Under the pieces are notes generated by a model. The model had not been told where the DNA came from, searched no databases, and worked only from the letters and a program-made list of their open reading frames with translations. From assembly GCA_963678675.1 (NCBI GenBank), contig OY783194.1:16563421-16627420 (forward strand): a stretch of DNA of 64,000 nt, in the 5' to 3' direction. Shown piece by piece: positions 1 to 10,140 of the stretch (positions are counted from its first letter, which is position 1; every line of letters begins with the position of its first letter). The position numbers were made by a program, and so were the translations under genes. The stretch is from Xiphydria camelus (lineage: Eukaryota > Arthropoda > Insecta > Hymenoptera > Xiphydriidae).

Positions 1-103
1 GGCCGCTGATTACGATCCAAAGTCAAAATTTCGAAAAACAATACGGCGGATCCTATATGGCGCAAAGGTTCCTAAAAGATTAATCGAATCTCGGTGAAAA
101 TAT
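1..103 (+). repeat. Left-arm copy of the 121-bp TIR repeat (element A)
   Basis: One diverged copy of the module reading GCTGATTACGA, then TTTCGAAAAACAATA, then GGCGGATCC. It lies in the opposite orientation to the array at 2400-2995, so the two arrays act as inverted terminal repeats around the transposase remnant between them. The true left end lies before the window starts. Confidence 0.75.
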
Positions 104-157
104 CATTGCCTGCAAACAAAGTAATAAGTATTACATTTCGTCTTTTTATGACTTTAA

Positions 158-452
158 CCCTTTCGCTCATGGCGACCACAAATGTGGACACGTGGATTAA
201 TGTATATAAATAAGGTCATAAATTAGAATTTTGACCGTTTGTTCACAAGAAGTACATTCGTGGACATTGTAACGAACGTGTAAGGCATATATCGCCATAA
301 AAATTAAATTTATAAATAAACTAAAAAAATTAAATTTATCAAAAAAAAAATTTTTTTTATTAAAAAAAATTAAAATTTAAAGCATCGAAGAGAGCTGGAA
401 TATACATTATCAATTTTATGGCTGTTAAAATAAAAATTCGTGAGTGAAAGGG
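158..452. mobile_element. 295-bp TTAA-flanked MITE (piggyBac-type ends)
   Basis: TTAA at 154-157 and 453-456 flanks ends reading CCCTTTCGCTCA and TGAGTGAAAGGG, a 12-bp inverted repeat with one mismatch. Removing it and one TTAA rejoins the frame of the surrounding transposase remnant (..MT-LIDGKV..), so the insertion is real. The inside is AT-rich and non-coding. Confidence 0.85.
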
Positions 453-659
453 TTAATAGATGGAAAAGTACTTCATACTTTGACTGGAACAACGATCAGT
501 CAAGCCTGTCCAATATGTGGTGCTACTCCCCGAAGTTTTCTAAAAGTTAACGACCTTAAAACAACGAATATATTCAACCCAAGACCAAATACTTTGCAAT
601 ATGGAATTAGCCCATTACATGCTTGGATTCGTTTTTTTGAGTGCATTCTGCACATATAA

Positions 660-1354
660 GCGCGGTCTCTCACGGGTCGGTGTGGTTTCGGCGCAATAAG
701 TATACGGTATATAAATGTCGTACCGATTCTTTACTAGCCAGCCTCGCTTACAGCCTTGGTATGCTGGCGGCACGACGCTTGCCGGCGCATTTCATTTCAT
801 GCTATTCCGCGGCGGAAAGTAGTAGGAAACATGTCTACGTCTAGTGATTCGAGTGATGAAGATATTATTGTAATTTATAATTATTTCAGAAATCAAAGAA
901 AAAATATATTTTGGGTCCATCCATACATTGAACGCAACTATGGTAGCAGACTATTTATAGCAGCAGGATAATTGAGTAAAAATGATAAGTTTAAGGCACT
1001 GTATAGAATGTTAAAAAATTCTTTTTTAAAACTAGTCAGACTCGTTAAGCCATTGATAAGCAGACAAAATACGAACATGTGTGAGGGAGTGTAGACCGTC
1101 CTTGGTTCACCCCAACGGGAGGTTCGACCGGGAAAGCCCGACTGCCTAGATACTTACAGCCTGCAAATGTCGAGACGCGACTGATTGGTGATGTTGCACG
1201 CAACATACCGAGTACAAACCGCTTCACGCCGATGTCACGCCGACCCGTGTACGAGCATCGATACAAAATGTATAGAGCAACAACCAGTCGGTATGCTGCA
1301 CGGATACCGAGCGCGGTTTTTGCTCGAAGCATACCGACCCGTGAGAGACCGCGC
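660..1354. mobile_element. PIF/Harbinger deletion derivative (695 bp, TAA duplication)
   Basis: The ends read GCGCGGTCTCTCACGGGTCG and its complement, flanked by a 3-bp TAA at 657-659 and 1355-1357. A 3-bp duplication is the Harbinger signature, and the coding scrap at 831-971 agrees. Removing it restores the frame of the host transposase remnant (..ILHI then YRHELCEWQVRG). The middle contains no full transposase, so this copy is non-autonomous. Confidence 0.85.
831..971 (+). pseudogene. Harbinger transposase N-terminal scrap
   Basis: A 46-codon frame begins at an ATG and includes RKNIFWVHPYIERNYGSRLF, then IAAG and a stop. After the stop the same frame continues with a KFKALYRM-like segment. 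The W-V-H-P..E-R-N-Y-G block followed by F-I-A-A is the usual N-terminal region of PIF/Harbinger (HARBI1-like) nucleases. It is cut short: no DDE catalytic domain is present before the element's right half begins. The acidic start (SSDSSDED) is also common in these proteins. Non-functional. Confidence 0.7.
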
Positions 1355-2209
1355 TAATACAGACATGAATTATGTGAATGGCAAGTCCGAGGCACTGAAA
1401 ATAAAGAACGTTTTAATAATAGGAAAAAAATAATTCAAGAACGATTCTTAACCCTTTTACATTTGAATGTAGATAAACCAAAAGCAGGATTTGGTAGCAC
1501 AAATGACGGCAATACTACTCGTAGAGCCTTTAACAATACCAAGCTCTTTTCACATATAATGGATGTTGACGAATCCCTTATAAAAAAAATTTAAAATCAT
1601 CCTCATTTGTCTGTCATGTCAGTACCAACTTGATGCACAAAAATTTGAAGATTTTTGCTATGAAAAATTGTCAGATTATACATATCAAAATATTCCTGGT
1701 ATCCCATGCCTGCAACCATTCACAAAGTTCTGGTACATGGTAGGCAGATACTGGAGAATACCATATTACCTCTGGGATATTTCGGAGAAGAGGGATCTGA
1801 AGCCAGGAATAAAGTTTATAAATTTGATCTGTAGTTCCACGCTAGGAAAACCAGTGAACAAAGTAATCTGGAAGATGTTTTCCATAGAGCTATGGATACC
1901 TCAGATCCCATAATTTCCACGTTAAATTTACAGACAAGAATTAATAAGCAACACAAACTACATTTTCCAGCTGAAGTTATAGCAATGCTTTTAGAAATAC
2001 AACCGCAGACATTAGAAAATGAGGAACACACAGAGGAAGGTTATGATGAAGAAATTATGTTAGAAGAAGTAATACTCGATCATTTGGACTCACTAGAATT
2101 AGATATGGAAAATGAATACGTTGTTTTGTTCAATTTAGTAAATACGTTTCAACAAATCCGTGTTTATAAGTTTAAAGTTACTTGTAAAAGACATCAAATG
2201 TTCTTTTAG

Positions 2210-2399
2210 CGTTCATGTACTCAACAAAAAACAGTTAAACGTAAATATTTTTAAAAACCTTGTTTAGATTTTTGGCCAAAAAATCCCTTCCTAGACACCA
2301 TAGCGCGACACCGAAAACCCCCGGGTACCCGAATTCAAGGCAATTACTCAATTTTACGTCGAGATTTGATCCGCGCATGCGCCGTATTGTGGTGCCATC
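2210..2399. other. Transition between element A coding remnant and its right array
   Basis: Non-coding. It contains decayed pieces that begin to resemble the array (CCCCCGGGTACCCGAATTC near 2320) but do not align well to a full unit. Confidence 0.4.
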
Positions 2400-2995
2400 T
2401 AGGAATTTTGCAATTCTAGCCTTAGATTCGTAATTAACGACCCCAAAAACCCCCGAGTACTCAATTTCACCCAGATTCCATCAATTTTTGAGGAACCTTT
2501 CCGCCGTAATGGATCCGCCATATTGTTTTTCGAGATTTTAAGTTTGGATTCGTAATCAGCGACCCCCAAAACCCCCGAATACTCAATTTCACCCAATTCG
2601 ATTAATTTTTTAGAAACCTTTCCGCCATATTGGATCCGCCATATTGTTTTTCGAAATTTAGACTTCGGAATCGTAATCAGCGACCCCAAAAACCTCCGAG
2701 TACTCAATTTCACCCAGATTCGATCACTTTTTGAGGAACCTTTCCGCCATGTTGGATCCGCCATATTGTTTTTCGAAATTTTGACTTTGGATTCGTAATC
2801 AGCAACCTTAAAAACCCCCAAGTACTCAATCTCACCCAGATTTTATCAATTTTTGAGGAACCTTTCCGCCATATTGGGTCCGTCATATTGTTTTTCGAAA
2901 TTTTGACTTCGGATTCGTAATCAGCGACCCCAAAAACCCCTGAGTATTCAATTTCACCTCGATTAATACATGTTTTCGACTTTTGGCCAGAATTT
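2400..2995 (-). repeat. Tandem array, about five copies of a 121-bp unit (right TIR of element A)
   Basis: The block CGACCCCAAAAACCCCCGAG recurs about every 121 bp (near 2439, 2560, 2681, 2801 and 2924), each followed by TTTCCGCCATATTGGATCC and GCCATATTGTTTTTCGAAAT. Units differ by scattered changes. A 140-codon open frame on the minus strand is a by-product of the period and shows only internal repetition. The same module is found inverted at 1-103 and, more diverged, in element B (4880-5065, 7812-7920) and at 52.98-53.37 kb. Confidence 0.9.
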
Positions 2996-3155
2996 CGGCG
3001 TTTCCGCCCATAGTGTGTCGGTAAAGACTGCCAAAGTCGTGTTGCGCTTGCCGTCAGACATACGCTATATATTTTATAGGTTAGATTAATCTATGCGAAT
3101 AACTAGATTCAAATCTTAGGAAACAGTCGTAATTAATATTTCCTATACTACTTAC

Positions 3156-3534
3156 CAAGAACAGCTTTTGTATTGACATTTGCAGACTCCTTTTTATTAA
3201 TTTTTATATGGGTTTTCCCTGTTGGAACTTTACATATTGCTGAACAATTCCGGCAACGTATATCGAAAATTGAATGCAGTCGAAACTTGCATTCTGTCAT
3301 AATGTCCTTCAACGACAATACTGCTTGACATTTGCGACATATCAATTTCTGGTCTAGGTTTGTCAGATCGACAACACGTACGCCAAAACCAGTATGATTT
3401 TCTTGTCGTTCTTCGTTTACCCCGGTTCGTTTGATTGTCCTTTTTGCTTCGGCCATCATCGCCACAGCTTTTAATCTTTGTTGCAACACTTTCTTCTTCG
3501 TAAATTTACCTTTATGGCGTATTATTTCAGACAT
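3156..3534 (-). pseudogene. First coding exon of a PF20700-type (Kolobok/Mutator-like) transposase, 3' part absent
   Basis: The minus strand from an ATG at 3534 reads MSEIIRHKG, a basic stretch KFTKKKVLQQRLK, then VVDLTNLDQKLICRKC, CKFRLHSIFDIRC-x2-C and NTKAVLG. This order (basic N-terminus, VVDL..L, two CxxC pairs, N-T-K-A) is that of the N-terminal region of the Mutator-like transposase domain PF20700. The frame ends at a canonical donor, CTTG|GTAAGT (GT at 3154-3155). No second exon is visible to the left because the 121-bp array starts there. It could be an exon of a truncated element or of a captured or domesticated gene. It is not closely related to the complete copy at 49.4-51.1 kb. 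Confidence 0.5.
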
Positions 3535-3895
3535 TCTTGAATTTTCACTTGTAATCCGACCACTTTTCACGATAAAACTGTCACTTAGGCAGTGTAGCCA
3601 ACTTTGTAAAATAAGCGGCGTTGCCACGATTGCCGAGTCGTAAAACAGAGTGTACAACTGGTGCACTAAGATGAAAATTTGGTTGACACCTAGTACAGTC
3701 AAAACTGAAAGCTTTCATTATGTCGATAGTATCTGAACCAGACCAAACTCATTACCCTAAACTTGATTTTTGGTTGGGAGTGTAATGAGATACCTACCTT
3801 AAGTAGAATTGTCTGTTCTAACAGTATAATCCGAGAATATGCGAAAACAGTTAGAAATAGTCATAGATGTCCACAAGAAGTAATTCTGCGTATTT

Positions 3896-4143
3896 GAAGG
3901 GTACACGGGAAAAAGGGGCTCATCGACATTTTATCGAAAAATTGGAATATTATCACATTGTATAGAATGTTTACAGTTCTATTGCCCCATACTCTTGAAA
4001 CTTGAAAAAACGGGCTCAATGCAGAGATATTCTCGATTAAAATTTAGGCATACAGGGAAAGAAGAGGCTCATTTCTTTCCGTAAATTGCTCTCCTGTAAA
4101 AACGGGAAAATGTCGATGAGCCCCTTTTTCTCGTGTACTCTTC
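3896..4143. mobile_element. 248-bp MITE with 37-bp inverted ends
   Basis: The left end starts GAAGGGTACACGGGAAAAAG and continues into GGGGCTCATCGACATTTT. The right end is its near-perfect complement. ATTT flanks both sides (3892-3895, 4144-4147), a possible 4-bp duplication. No coding content. Confidence 0.75.
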
Positions 4144-4147
4144 ATTT

Positions 4148-4692
4148 GAGAATGCATGCGTCACCCGCTGTGATCTAATTGGATATATGAAAAGCAATTA
4201 CTCATAGACATTTTATCAGAAAAAAGTGAACAATAGCTCAAAAGACACGCAAAATAACGTACTTTCGCAAAATATGTTAAGTTAAATAAACAACAAAAAA
4301 TTACAGACCTACCACCTTATTTCCTAGACCTTCAAAACTGCATCAAAACAGAGGACATAACTTTTTTCGACTTCTGTTATTAGCAATGTTTTAAATCGAT
4401 ATAACTTATAGTTATATTATAGACAATTATCTTCTGCTACAACATTTTGACTCGATGACGTTTCCTTCTACCGAAGAAGTGACCAAAACCTCGATGCGCA
4501 CAATTATCCAACTCTCCCCCACCCCGTAAAAACATTGTCGGTGAAAAAAATACACCAAGTATTGTGATTCATTCCCTTAAAAAACTTTCCAAAATTATAC
4601 AAATTTGGCTAGACACAATCCTTTAAAAAAAGTAAAAGGAACAAAAGCATACGATCAAAAATTAACCGAGAAAAATTGTCTTGTATAAATAA
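4148..4692. other. AT-rich spacer with a short dispersed-repeat scrap
   Basis: No gene seen. A block at 4511-4580 (CCGTAAAAACATTG..GGTGAAAAAAATACACCAA) resembles the repeat family at 8268-8511 and 41867-42112, but is short and diverged. Confidence 0.4.
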
Positions 4693-4694
4693 TA

Positions 4695-5065
4695 CAGTCA
4701 CACAAAAAACAAGTGGGGTATACATTTGATGCGATATATGCTATCCGTAGTAATTTTGCCTCCTGATCACGAATCCGGTCAGAATGTGGCCATCACGTCA
4801 CCATTTTTTTTTAACCTCAAAAAACCAGCCGAAAATCATGATTTCAAAAAATTAATGGATTTAAACAAAATTTGGTATAGGAGGGTTTTTTGGATCGCTG
4901 ATCATGAATCTGAAGTCAGATTTCAAAAATACAAGATGGCGGATCCAATATGGCGGACGAGAATTTCGAAAATCGACGGATTCATGCCAAATTTGGTATA
5001 GGGGGTTTTTTGGGTCGCTGATCACGAATCTGGTCAAATTTCAAAAATTCAAGATGGCGGATACG
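4695..5065 (+). repeat. Left long TIR of element B
   Basis: The terminal block includes GCGATATATGCTATCCGTAG and a CATCACGTCACCATTTTT segment, followed by two tandem 121-bp modules with CTGATCATGAATCTGAAGTC and GATGGCGGATCCAATATGG. The counterpart is at 7812-8101. The 90-odd-codon open frame here is an accident of the repeat. Confidence 0.8.
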
Positions 5066-5270
5066 AGTCACCGGGATTTCTAAACCGTTAGGTACGGACC
5101 TCGGTAATTCTCCAGCGTCATCTCTCTTTCCACCGTCATTCTCCTCCAGCGAATCAGAGCACACCGCATCAGCTCACACTCTCTACAACGTCACTATCCT
5201 TTAGCCAATCAGGGTGCATGGCGTCGCCAACGCTATCCCCTCCGTAGACTAATTACCGTTACAGTCTAAC

Positions 5271-5305
5271 TATATAAGACGGAGCCAACCGCGTCTTCGT
5301 CAGTG
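5271..5305 (+). promoter_or_regulatory. TATA box plus arthropod initiator for the element B transposase
   Basis: TATATAAG at 5271-5278 is followed by TCAGTG at 5300-5305, putting the initiator A about 31 bases after the first T of the TATA box, the standard spacing in insects. A leader of about 215 bases then runs to the ATG at 5521, which sits in a good context (GCCATCATGG). Confidence 0.65.
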
Positions 5306-5520
5306 TATTGTCAATATCATCGTTTCGTGTTCCTCGTCTCAACTAATAGTCATTGAGGCAACCAAGTTCCTGCGTCGAGTCAATTTGGTCTAACGTAAGC
5401 ATAGCGACAGGTATCACGAACAGATACAGTACATTTAGGTGCAAGTCCTTCAATCTTGAAGAGTAGATTTAGATAGGTTCAGATCTACCTTCTGGTACGT
5501 TTTGGTTTACTTTAGCCATC

Positions 5521-7495
5521 ATGGCAGGCACAAGAAGAAAGGTTACGGTGCAGGGACTCAGAAACCCAGTATCGGCAATCGGACAGGGTGGGAAAGCGGG
5601 CTCGCGATCGTCGTCATCATGCGACCGTAGCTCTAGATGTGTTGGTGACTTGTCTCATGTAGAGTATAATGCTACAAGAAATGAATCATACTGTGCAAGG
5701 CGATTTCATAATTGTGATAAAAACTGTGATGTATTTTGTTATATTTGTTGTAAATACATAGTGAGTAACAGAGGAATAGCTATAAGTGACAGAATTTAAA
5801 AAATGTATAAAGATTGTTTTGGTCTTGAGGTACTTAACCAGGAAACGAAATGGGTTCCGCATGTCATCTGCAGTTCTTGCAGAATAATGTTGTATGGTAA
5901 GAAAGGTCATCAAATATTCTAGACCAGCATTATGGAATAGACCGCATAGCAAAAATGACTGTTATTTTTGTATGAATGACGTGACAGGGCATAACCGCAA
6001 AAGTAAATGTAGAATTTCTTACGTGGATGTTTCATCGGTGACAAAACCAATTGAGGCAAATCCTGACTCTGAATTACTTGCTGCTGGTGCTATAGAAATC
6101 GATGATTGCATATCATCAGATAATGCCAAAAACGTAGAATGCGAATCTGCCGAACAAGAATCAAACGACGACGTATCTGACGAACAGAGTGCTACCGATA
6201 ATGATGTTGATAGTAGTGACAGCGATGAAGACAACGAATTCCTCCCATATGATCGTCAACCAGAGCCAAAATTAGTATCACAGCCAAAATATAATGATCT
6301 TGTTCGAGATTTAGGTTTAGCCAAAGATGTTGCAGAGCATCTAGCTTCATTTTTAAAGAAGAGAAACTAACTTCAGCCAGAAACAAGAGTTTCATTTTAT
6401 AGACACAGAGACGAAGAATTCAGAAAATACTTTACAATGGATAATACAATGTAACTTGCATATTGCACTAATGTAAAAGGTTTAATAAATAAATGTAAGA
6501 AAAATCTATACAATCCTAAATACTGGAGATTGTTCATAGATTCTTCGAAACGTAGCATAAAGGCTGCATAACACCAATGTTTATGCCCCCATTCCAATAG
6601 CTCATTCAACAGTCATGGAAGAGCATTATGAGGAAATGAAAAAGCTTTTGGAGAAAATAATGTATGCTGAACATAACTGGGATATATGCGGAGATTTAAA
6701 AATGTTAACGATATTGCTTGGGCAACAGTCTGGGTACACACGTTATCCTTGCTATAAGTGTCTGTGGAATAGTAGAGATAGAGAACACCACTACAAAAAG
6801 AAGATTTGGCCGTCAAGAAGGTCGTTTACTGCTGGTGAGGATAATGTACTGTTTGAGCCCTTAGTAGAGTCAAAAAAAAAGTTCTCATCCCTCCTCTCCA
6901 CATAAAACTTGGGCTTATAAAGCAATTTACCAAAGCCTTAAACAAAGAAGACAAATGTTTCCAGTATTTATCCGAAAAATTCCCAAAATATTCCGAGGCT
7001 AAAATCAGAGAGAAGGAGTATTTAACGGCCCGCAAATTAGAAAGCTGTTCCAAGATACATCATTTATTACTAAAATGGACGACGTTGAGAAAGCTGCTTG
7101 GACGAGTTTTAAAGAAGTGTCAAAAAACTTTTTGGGAATTAAAAAAAGTCCCAACTACAAAGAAATAGTGAAGAAAATGGTTGAGAACTTTAAAAAACTA
7201 GGCTGCTTAATGAACTTGAAACTACATTTCTTAGACTCTCATATCGATGATTTCCCAGACAACCTTGGTGATTATAGTGAGGAACAAGGTGAACGCTTTC
7301 ACCAAGACATAAAAGTCATGGAAAATCGATACCAAGGAAAATGAGATGATCATATGTTGGCGGACTATTGCTGGTCACTTAAAAGAGAGACACGCAAGAA
7401 CCAAAAAAAGCAATTGAGCAGAAAATCTGTGAGAAGATCGTTCGAAGAAGAAAAAACAAGATATAGCCGAGAGAAGGTAGAAGGTCGTTAGGGGA
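5521..7495 (+). pseudogene. Element B transposase, broken
   Basis: From the ATG the frame encodes a basic, Ser-rich start, then CDKNCDVFCYICCKYI and, past a single in-frame stop near 5797, KMYKDCFGL..W-V-P-H-V-I-C-S-S-C. A shifted frame (5894-6370) gives SRPALWNRPHSKNDCYFC, an acidic linker and NDLVRDLGL. A third (6615-6905) gives NWDICGDLKMLTILLGQQ, a CYKC pair and KKIWPSR. The last (7075 on) gives LKLHFLDSHIDDFPDNLGD, EEQGERFHQD and MENRYQGK, followed by one stop and DYCWSLKRE. The order matches a transposon-derived protein family widespread in arthropods. I infer that the Asp of GDLK, the CxxC insertion and the Glu in EEQGERFH mark an RNase-H-like DDE core. Dead by stops and shifts. Confidence 0.7.
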
Positions 7496-7800
7496 TCTAA
7501 AGAAGATAGGTTAGCGAGACGAAGGAGTTAGTAAGATCGTAAGATAGTGAGATATCGAGATGGGAAGATAGGGGGGGGGGGGGGGGTTAGGAAGATAGAT
7601 GGTAGGTGCGATACTGAGTTTGTGAGGAAGGAGATAGAAAGATATGGTGTTAGTGAGATGCTGAGATAAAAATTAAGTAACAGTGTAGTATAGTACAATA
7701 AGAAGTTAGTAATTAGGCTACTTAATGAACTAAGGACCAGTTAATAGATAGATAGACGCATTGATTGATAAATTAAACATTTGTTGTCGCTTTATAGCAA
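7496..7800 (+). other. Purine-rich 3' region with a G homopolymer
   Basis: The stretch is dominated by G and A (GAAGATAG, GATAGAAAGATATGG) and carries an uninterrupted run of about 17 G near 7571-7587. No coding frame is supported. It separates the transposase remnant from the right TIR. Confidence 0.5.
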
Positions 7801-7811
7801 ATTTGGTAACA

Positions 7812-8101
7812 ATCCGTTGATTTTCGAAAATCTTGTCCGCCATATTGGATCCGCCATCTTAAAATTTTGAAATCTGACTTCAGATTCGTGATCAGCGACC
7901 CAAAAAACCTTCCTATACCAAATTTTGTTTCAATCCATTAATTTTTTGATAACATGATTTTTGGCTGGTTTTTTGAGGTTAAAAAAAATTGTGACGTGAT
8001 GGCCACATTCTGACACCGTATTCGTGATCAGAAGGCAAAATTACTACGGATAGCATATATCGCATCAAATGTATACCCCACTTTTTTTTTGTGTGTGACT
8101 G
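7812..8101 (-). repeat. Right long TIR of element B
   Basis: Inverted counterpart of 4695-5065, with one 121-bp module (GCCATATTGGATCCGCCATC near 7839), the CGTGATCAGAAGGC block and the GTATACCCCACTTTTTTTTT terminal block. Confidence 0.8.
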
Positions 8102-8267
8102 TAATTTTACCTAAAAAGCGCTGAAATCAGGGAATATAGTCAAGTATGTTCTTCAATTATTCAATTCATAAAAAGCGACTTCAGAGGTATGTAATGCTGA
8201 ATTCTCTAAGAATAGAGAAATAATTGCTCGGGATAAAAGTAACATTTGAAAAAAAAAAGTGAAATCC

Positions 8268-8511
8268 CCATAAAAACATCACCGGTGTAAAAAAGATGCG
8301 CCAAATACGTTCGGTTTTCCCTTAAAAAATGTACAAAAAACAAATGTACATTATATGAAAAATTATTTAAATAATAAGATAAATAATACCACCTAAAAAG
8401 TATTGAAATCAGGGCATATTGCCAAGAACGTTCACCAACTTCTCAATCTGAAAACGAATAAGCCTCGGGGATTATGGAGAAAAACACGCGTATTCCTTCA
8501 CGCATAATTTA
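8268..8511 (-). repeat. Dispersed repeat, about 245 bp, copy 1
   Basis: The reverse complement aligns end to end with 41867-42112. Shared blocks include CCATAATCCCCGAGGCTT, CAGATTGAGAA-TTGGTGAACG and CATCTTTTTTACA--GGTGAT. No inverted ends or coding content were seen, so its class is unknown. Confidence 0.7.
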
Positions 8512-8972
8512 TTTTCTACAAAATCTTGGCGCGCCTATGCTTCACCAAATCTCAAATAGATAAAGGGTATAAAACAAAACAATTCTTTTCTCATAAAACA
8601 TGAAAATGTGTTTACCACTTGGATCTTCACTACATAATGTCAGTTAGTTCTATTATCTACAGTAGAACCTAATCGACCGAATTTAGGATCGATCTATGTA
8701 TGTTGAAAATCGGCCTCCACTCAGGCTGATAGTAAATCGAGTTCGACGACTCTATCAGCCAAATTAAGAATACTCGATATAACAATAACACATCATTTAA
8801 TTACTCAAATACAAAGCTCACACGGATCGTACGTGTTAAATATATCAAAGAAATGTGTTATTTTACAAAAAAAAACTTGTTTAATGTTTTAGTTTCAAAA
8901 TCTCCATTTCCTCCTTTACTTTCATAGCAAGCAATACAGAAAATTACCTAAGCTGATTTCAAAGTAGAAATT
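8512..8972. other. Gap before copia element 1, nothing recognised
   Basis: AT-rich, no convincing frame, no inverted repeat of note. Confidence 0.4.
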
Positions 8973-9224
8973 TGTTGAGAAAATTGTATTTTCCCGCGAG
9001 TGTTGGACTCGACACAGGTAGCAGCACCGTACGGTGGCCGCGACTAGCGCGATATCCTTCTCTGCTGCGGCCGACTACGATAATTGTTTTTAGTCTATTA
9101 TACGCACTTCCGTTTTCCGCTTTCGCTTGATATGACGTACCCCGTGCCGGCCGTTCCGTCGTTTCCTGTATCGCTTAACAGCGAGTTATGTTATAGATAA
9201 ATAAGGATCTTATAACTAGAAATC
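8973..9224 (+). repeat. 5' LTR of copia element 1
   Basis: Begins TGTTGAGAAAATTG and ends AGAAATCA. It matches 17501-17758 with scattered substitutions and small indels (for example GTTATG-TTATAG against GTTATGTGTTATAG). The GC-rich middle has GGTGGCCGCGACTAGCG. Confidence 0.9.
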
Positions 9225-9245
9225 AACAGGTTATGGGCCCAGGTG
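9225..9245 (+). other. Primer-binding site, half initiator-Met tRNA type
   Basis: ACAGGTTATGGGCCCAGG lies directly after the LTR. This is the sequence used by Drosophila copia, which primes on an internal fragment of initiator tRNA-Met. The same motif is found in copia element 2. Confidence 0.85.
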
Positions 9246-9336
9246 CATACCACTGTGCATAGTTTTCGGTAAATCCGTCCCCTTTTTCGCGAGTTTCGTT
9301 TTGTGAGGTGTTCGTTTCGTTGAGGTTAGCCGCCAC

Positions 9337-10140
9337 GTGCAAGAGTGCAAAAAGGCCACGATAGAGCAACTGGAACTCGCAAGGATATCGAAGCTCAAGG
9401 GAGGCGAGGACTGGGGAATATGGAAACCCCAGGCGAGAGTTCTGATTCTGGCAGCTGAAGCTCTTGAGATAGTGACAGGCGAATCCCTGAAGCCGGAGCC
9501 ACCGGAAAACGCAACGCCCGCGATGCAAGCAGAGTACGAGAAAAAGCTCAAATTATGGAGGAAACTGGACGGCGTGGCACAGAAAATCATCGTAACATCG
9601 GTGAGTGAGCATCCATTGATCCACATTATTAATTGTCAGTCCTCGAGAGAGATGTGGGCAAAATTGCACGAGGTTTATGAGAGCAAGAGCGAGACTGCCA
9701 AGCACATGCTACAACAGCAATGGTACGCTCTTGGCAAAGACTCTCAGGACGATATTGCTACGCATATCGCCAAAATCCAAAATTTGGCACACCGTCTTCA
9801 TGCACTTGGCGAACCGATGACGGACAGCATGACCATGACAAAGCTGCTCATGACTACCGCAGGAGTATTCGCACTTCAGCACAGAGTGGGAGTCTACGAG
9901 CCACGACCAGAGGACGATGTCGAACCTGACTGCGCGCTTGGTCATGGAGGAGCTGCGCATCGGAAACAAAAGTAATCAAGGCAACAGTGCTTTCGCTGTG
10001 AAAGTAAGAGCGAAAGGTGCTCCGAAATTTAGGAGGACGCAGGGAAAGTGTTTCAAGTGCGGACAACTCGGTCACTGGAAGAGAAACTGTCCGAAGATCA
10101 AATTCGAGAGTAAAGCGACCACGTTGAGCGCAAGCCGAGG
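9337..10140 (+). pseudogene. gag: gag of copia element 1
   Basis: The frame starting near 9337 has no clear ATG (GTG at that place). It encodes the copia capsid region (EDWGIWKPQARVLI, REMWAKLHEVYESKS, IAKIQNLAHRLHALGEPM), which packages element RNA into particles. A shift near 9900 moves it to the frame containing the nucleocapsid zinc knuckle CFKCGQLGHWKRNC (C-x2-C-x4-H-x4-C) at about 10050-10092. Capsid and knuckle stand in normal order and spacing. The shift and the missing start make it non-functional. Confidence 0.85.

Larger units (their letters stand above)
104..2209 (+). pseudogene. Transposase-like remnant of element A (family without a name I can give)
   Basis: The coding remnant can be followed on the plus strand across two later insertions (158-452 and 660-1354). 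Before and between them it encodes I-D-G-K-V, then C-P-I-C-G-A-T-P and LQYGISPLHAW. After the second insertion it gives WQVRG, NVDKPKAG and NDGNTTRRAF, then WYPMPAT, HKVLVHGRQI, FHARK and TSDPIIS, and an acidic tail at about 1990-2110. This order matches a transposon-derived protein family that is common in arthropod genomes. The Asp followed by CxxC, and the later GN..RR block, recall DDE transposases of the Transib/CMC kind; that link is inference. In-frame stops and shifts make it dead. The 121-bp arrays on both sides are its likely TIRs. Confidence 0.65.
4695..8101 (+). mobile_element. Element B: 3.4-kb long-TIR DNA transposon
   Basis: The ends read CAGTCACACAAAAAA and, on the other side, TTTGTGTGTGACTG, each preceded or followed by TA (4693-4694, 8102-8103), so a 2-bp TA duplication is likely. 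Inside the ends the inverted repeats continue for roughly 300 bp through GTGGGGTATACATTTGATGC, a CTCCTGATCACGAATCCG block and a 121-bp module. Between them lie a promoter, a leader and a broken transposase frame. A MITE with the same ends sits at 52809-53696. The superfamily is uncertain: CAGT ends with TA fit the Tc1/mariner style, but the protein does not. Confidence 0.8.

Noticed and set aside
2399..2821. 140-codon minus-strand open frame as a repeat protein
   Set aside because: Its repetition follows the 121-bp non-coding module, and the same module elsewhere is not kept open.
5894..6370. Acidic 158-codon frame as a separate gene
   Set aside because: It is the middle part of the element B transposase in a shifted frame.
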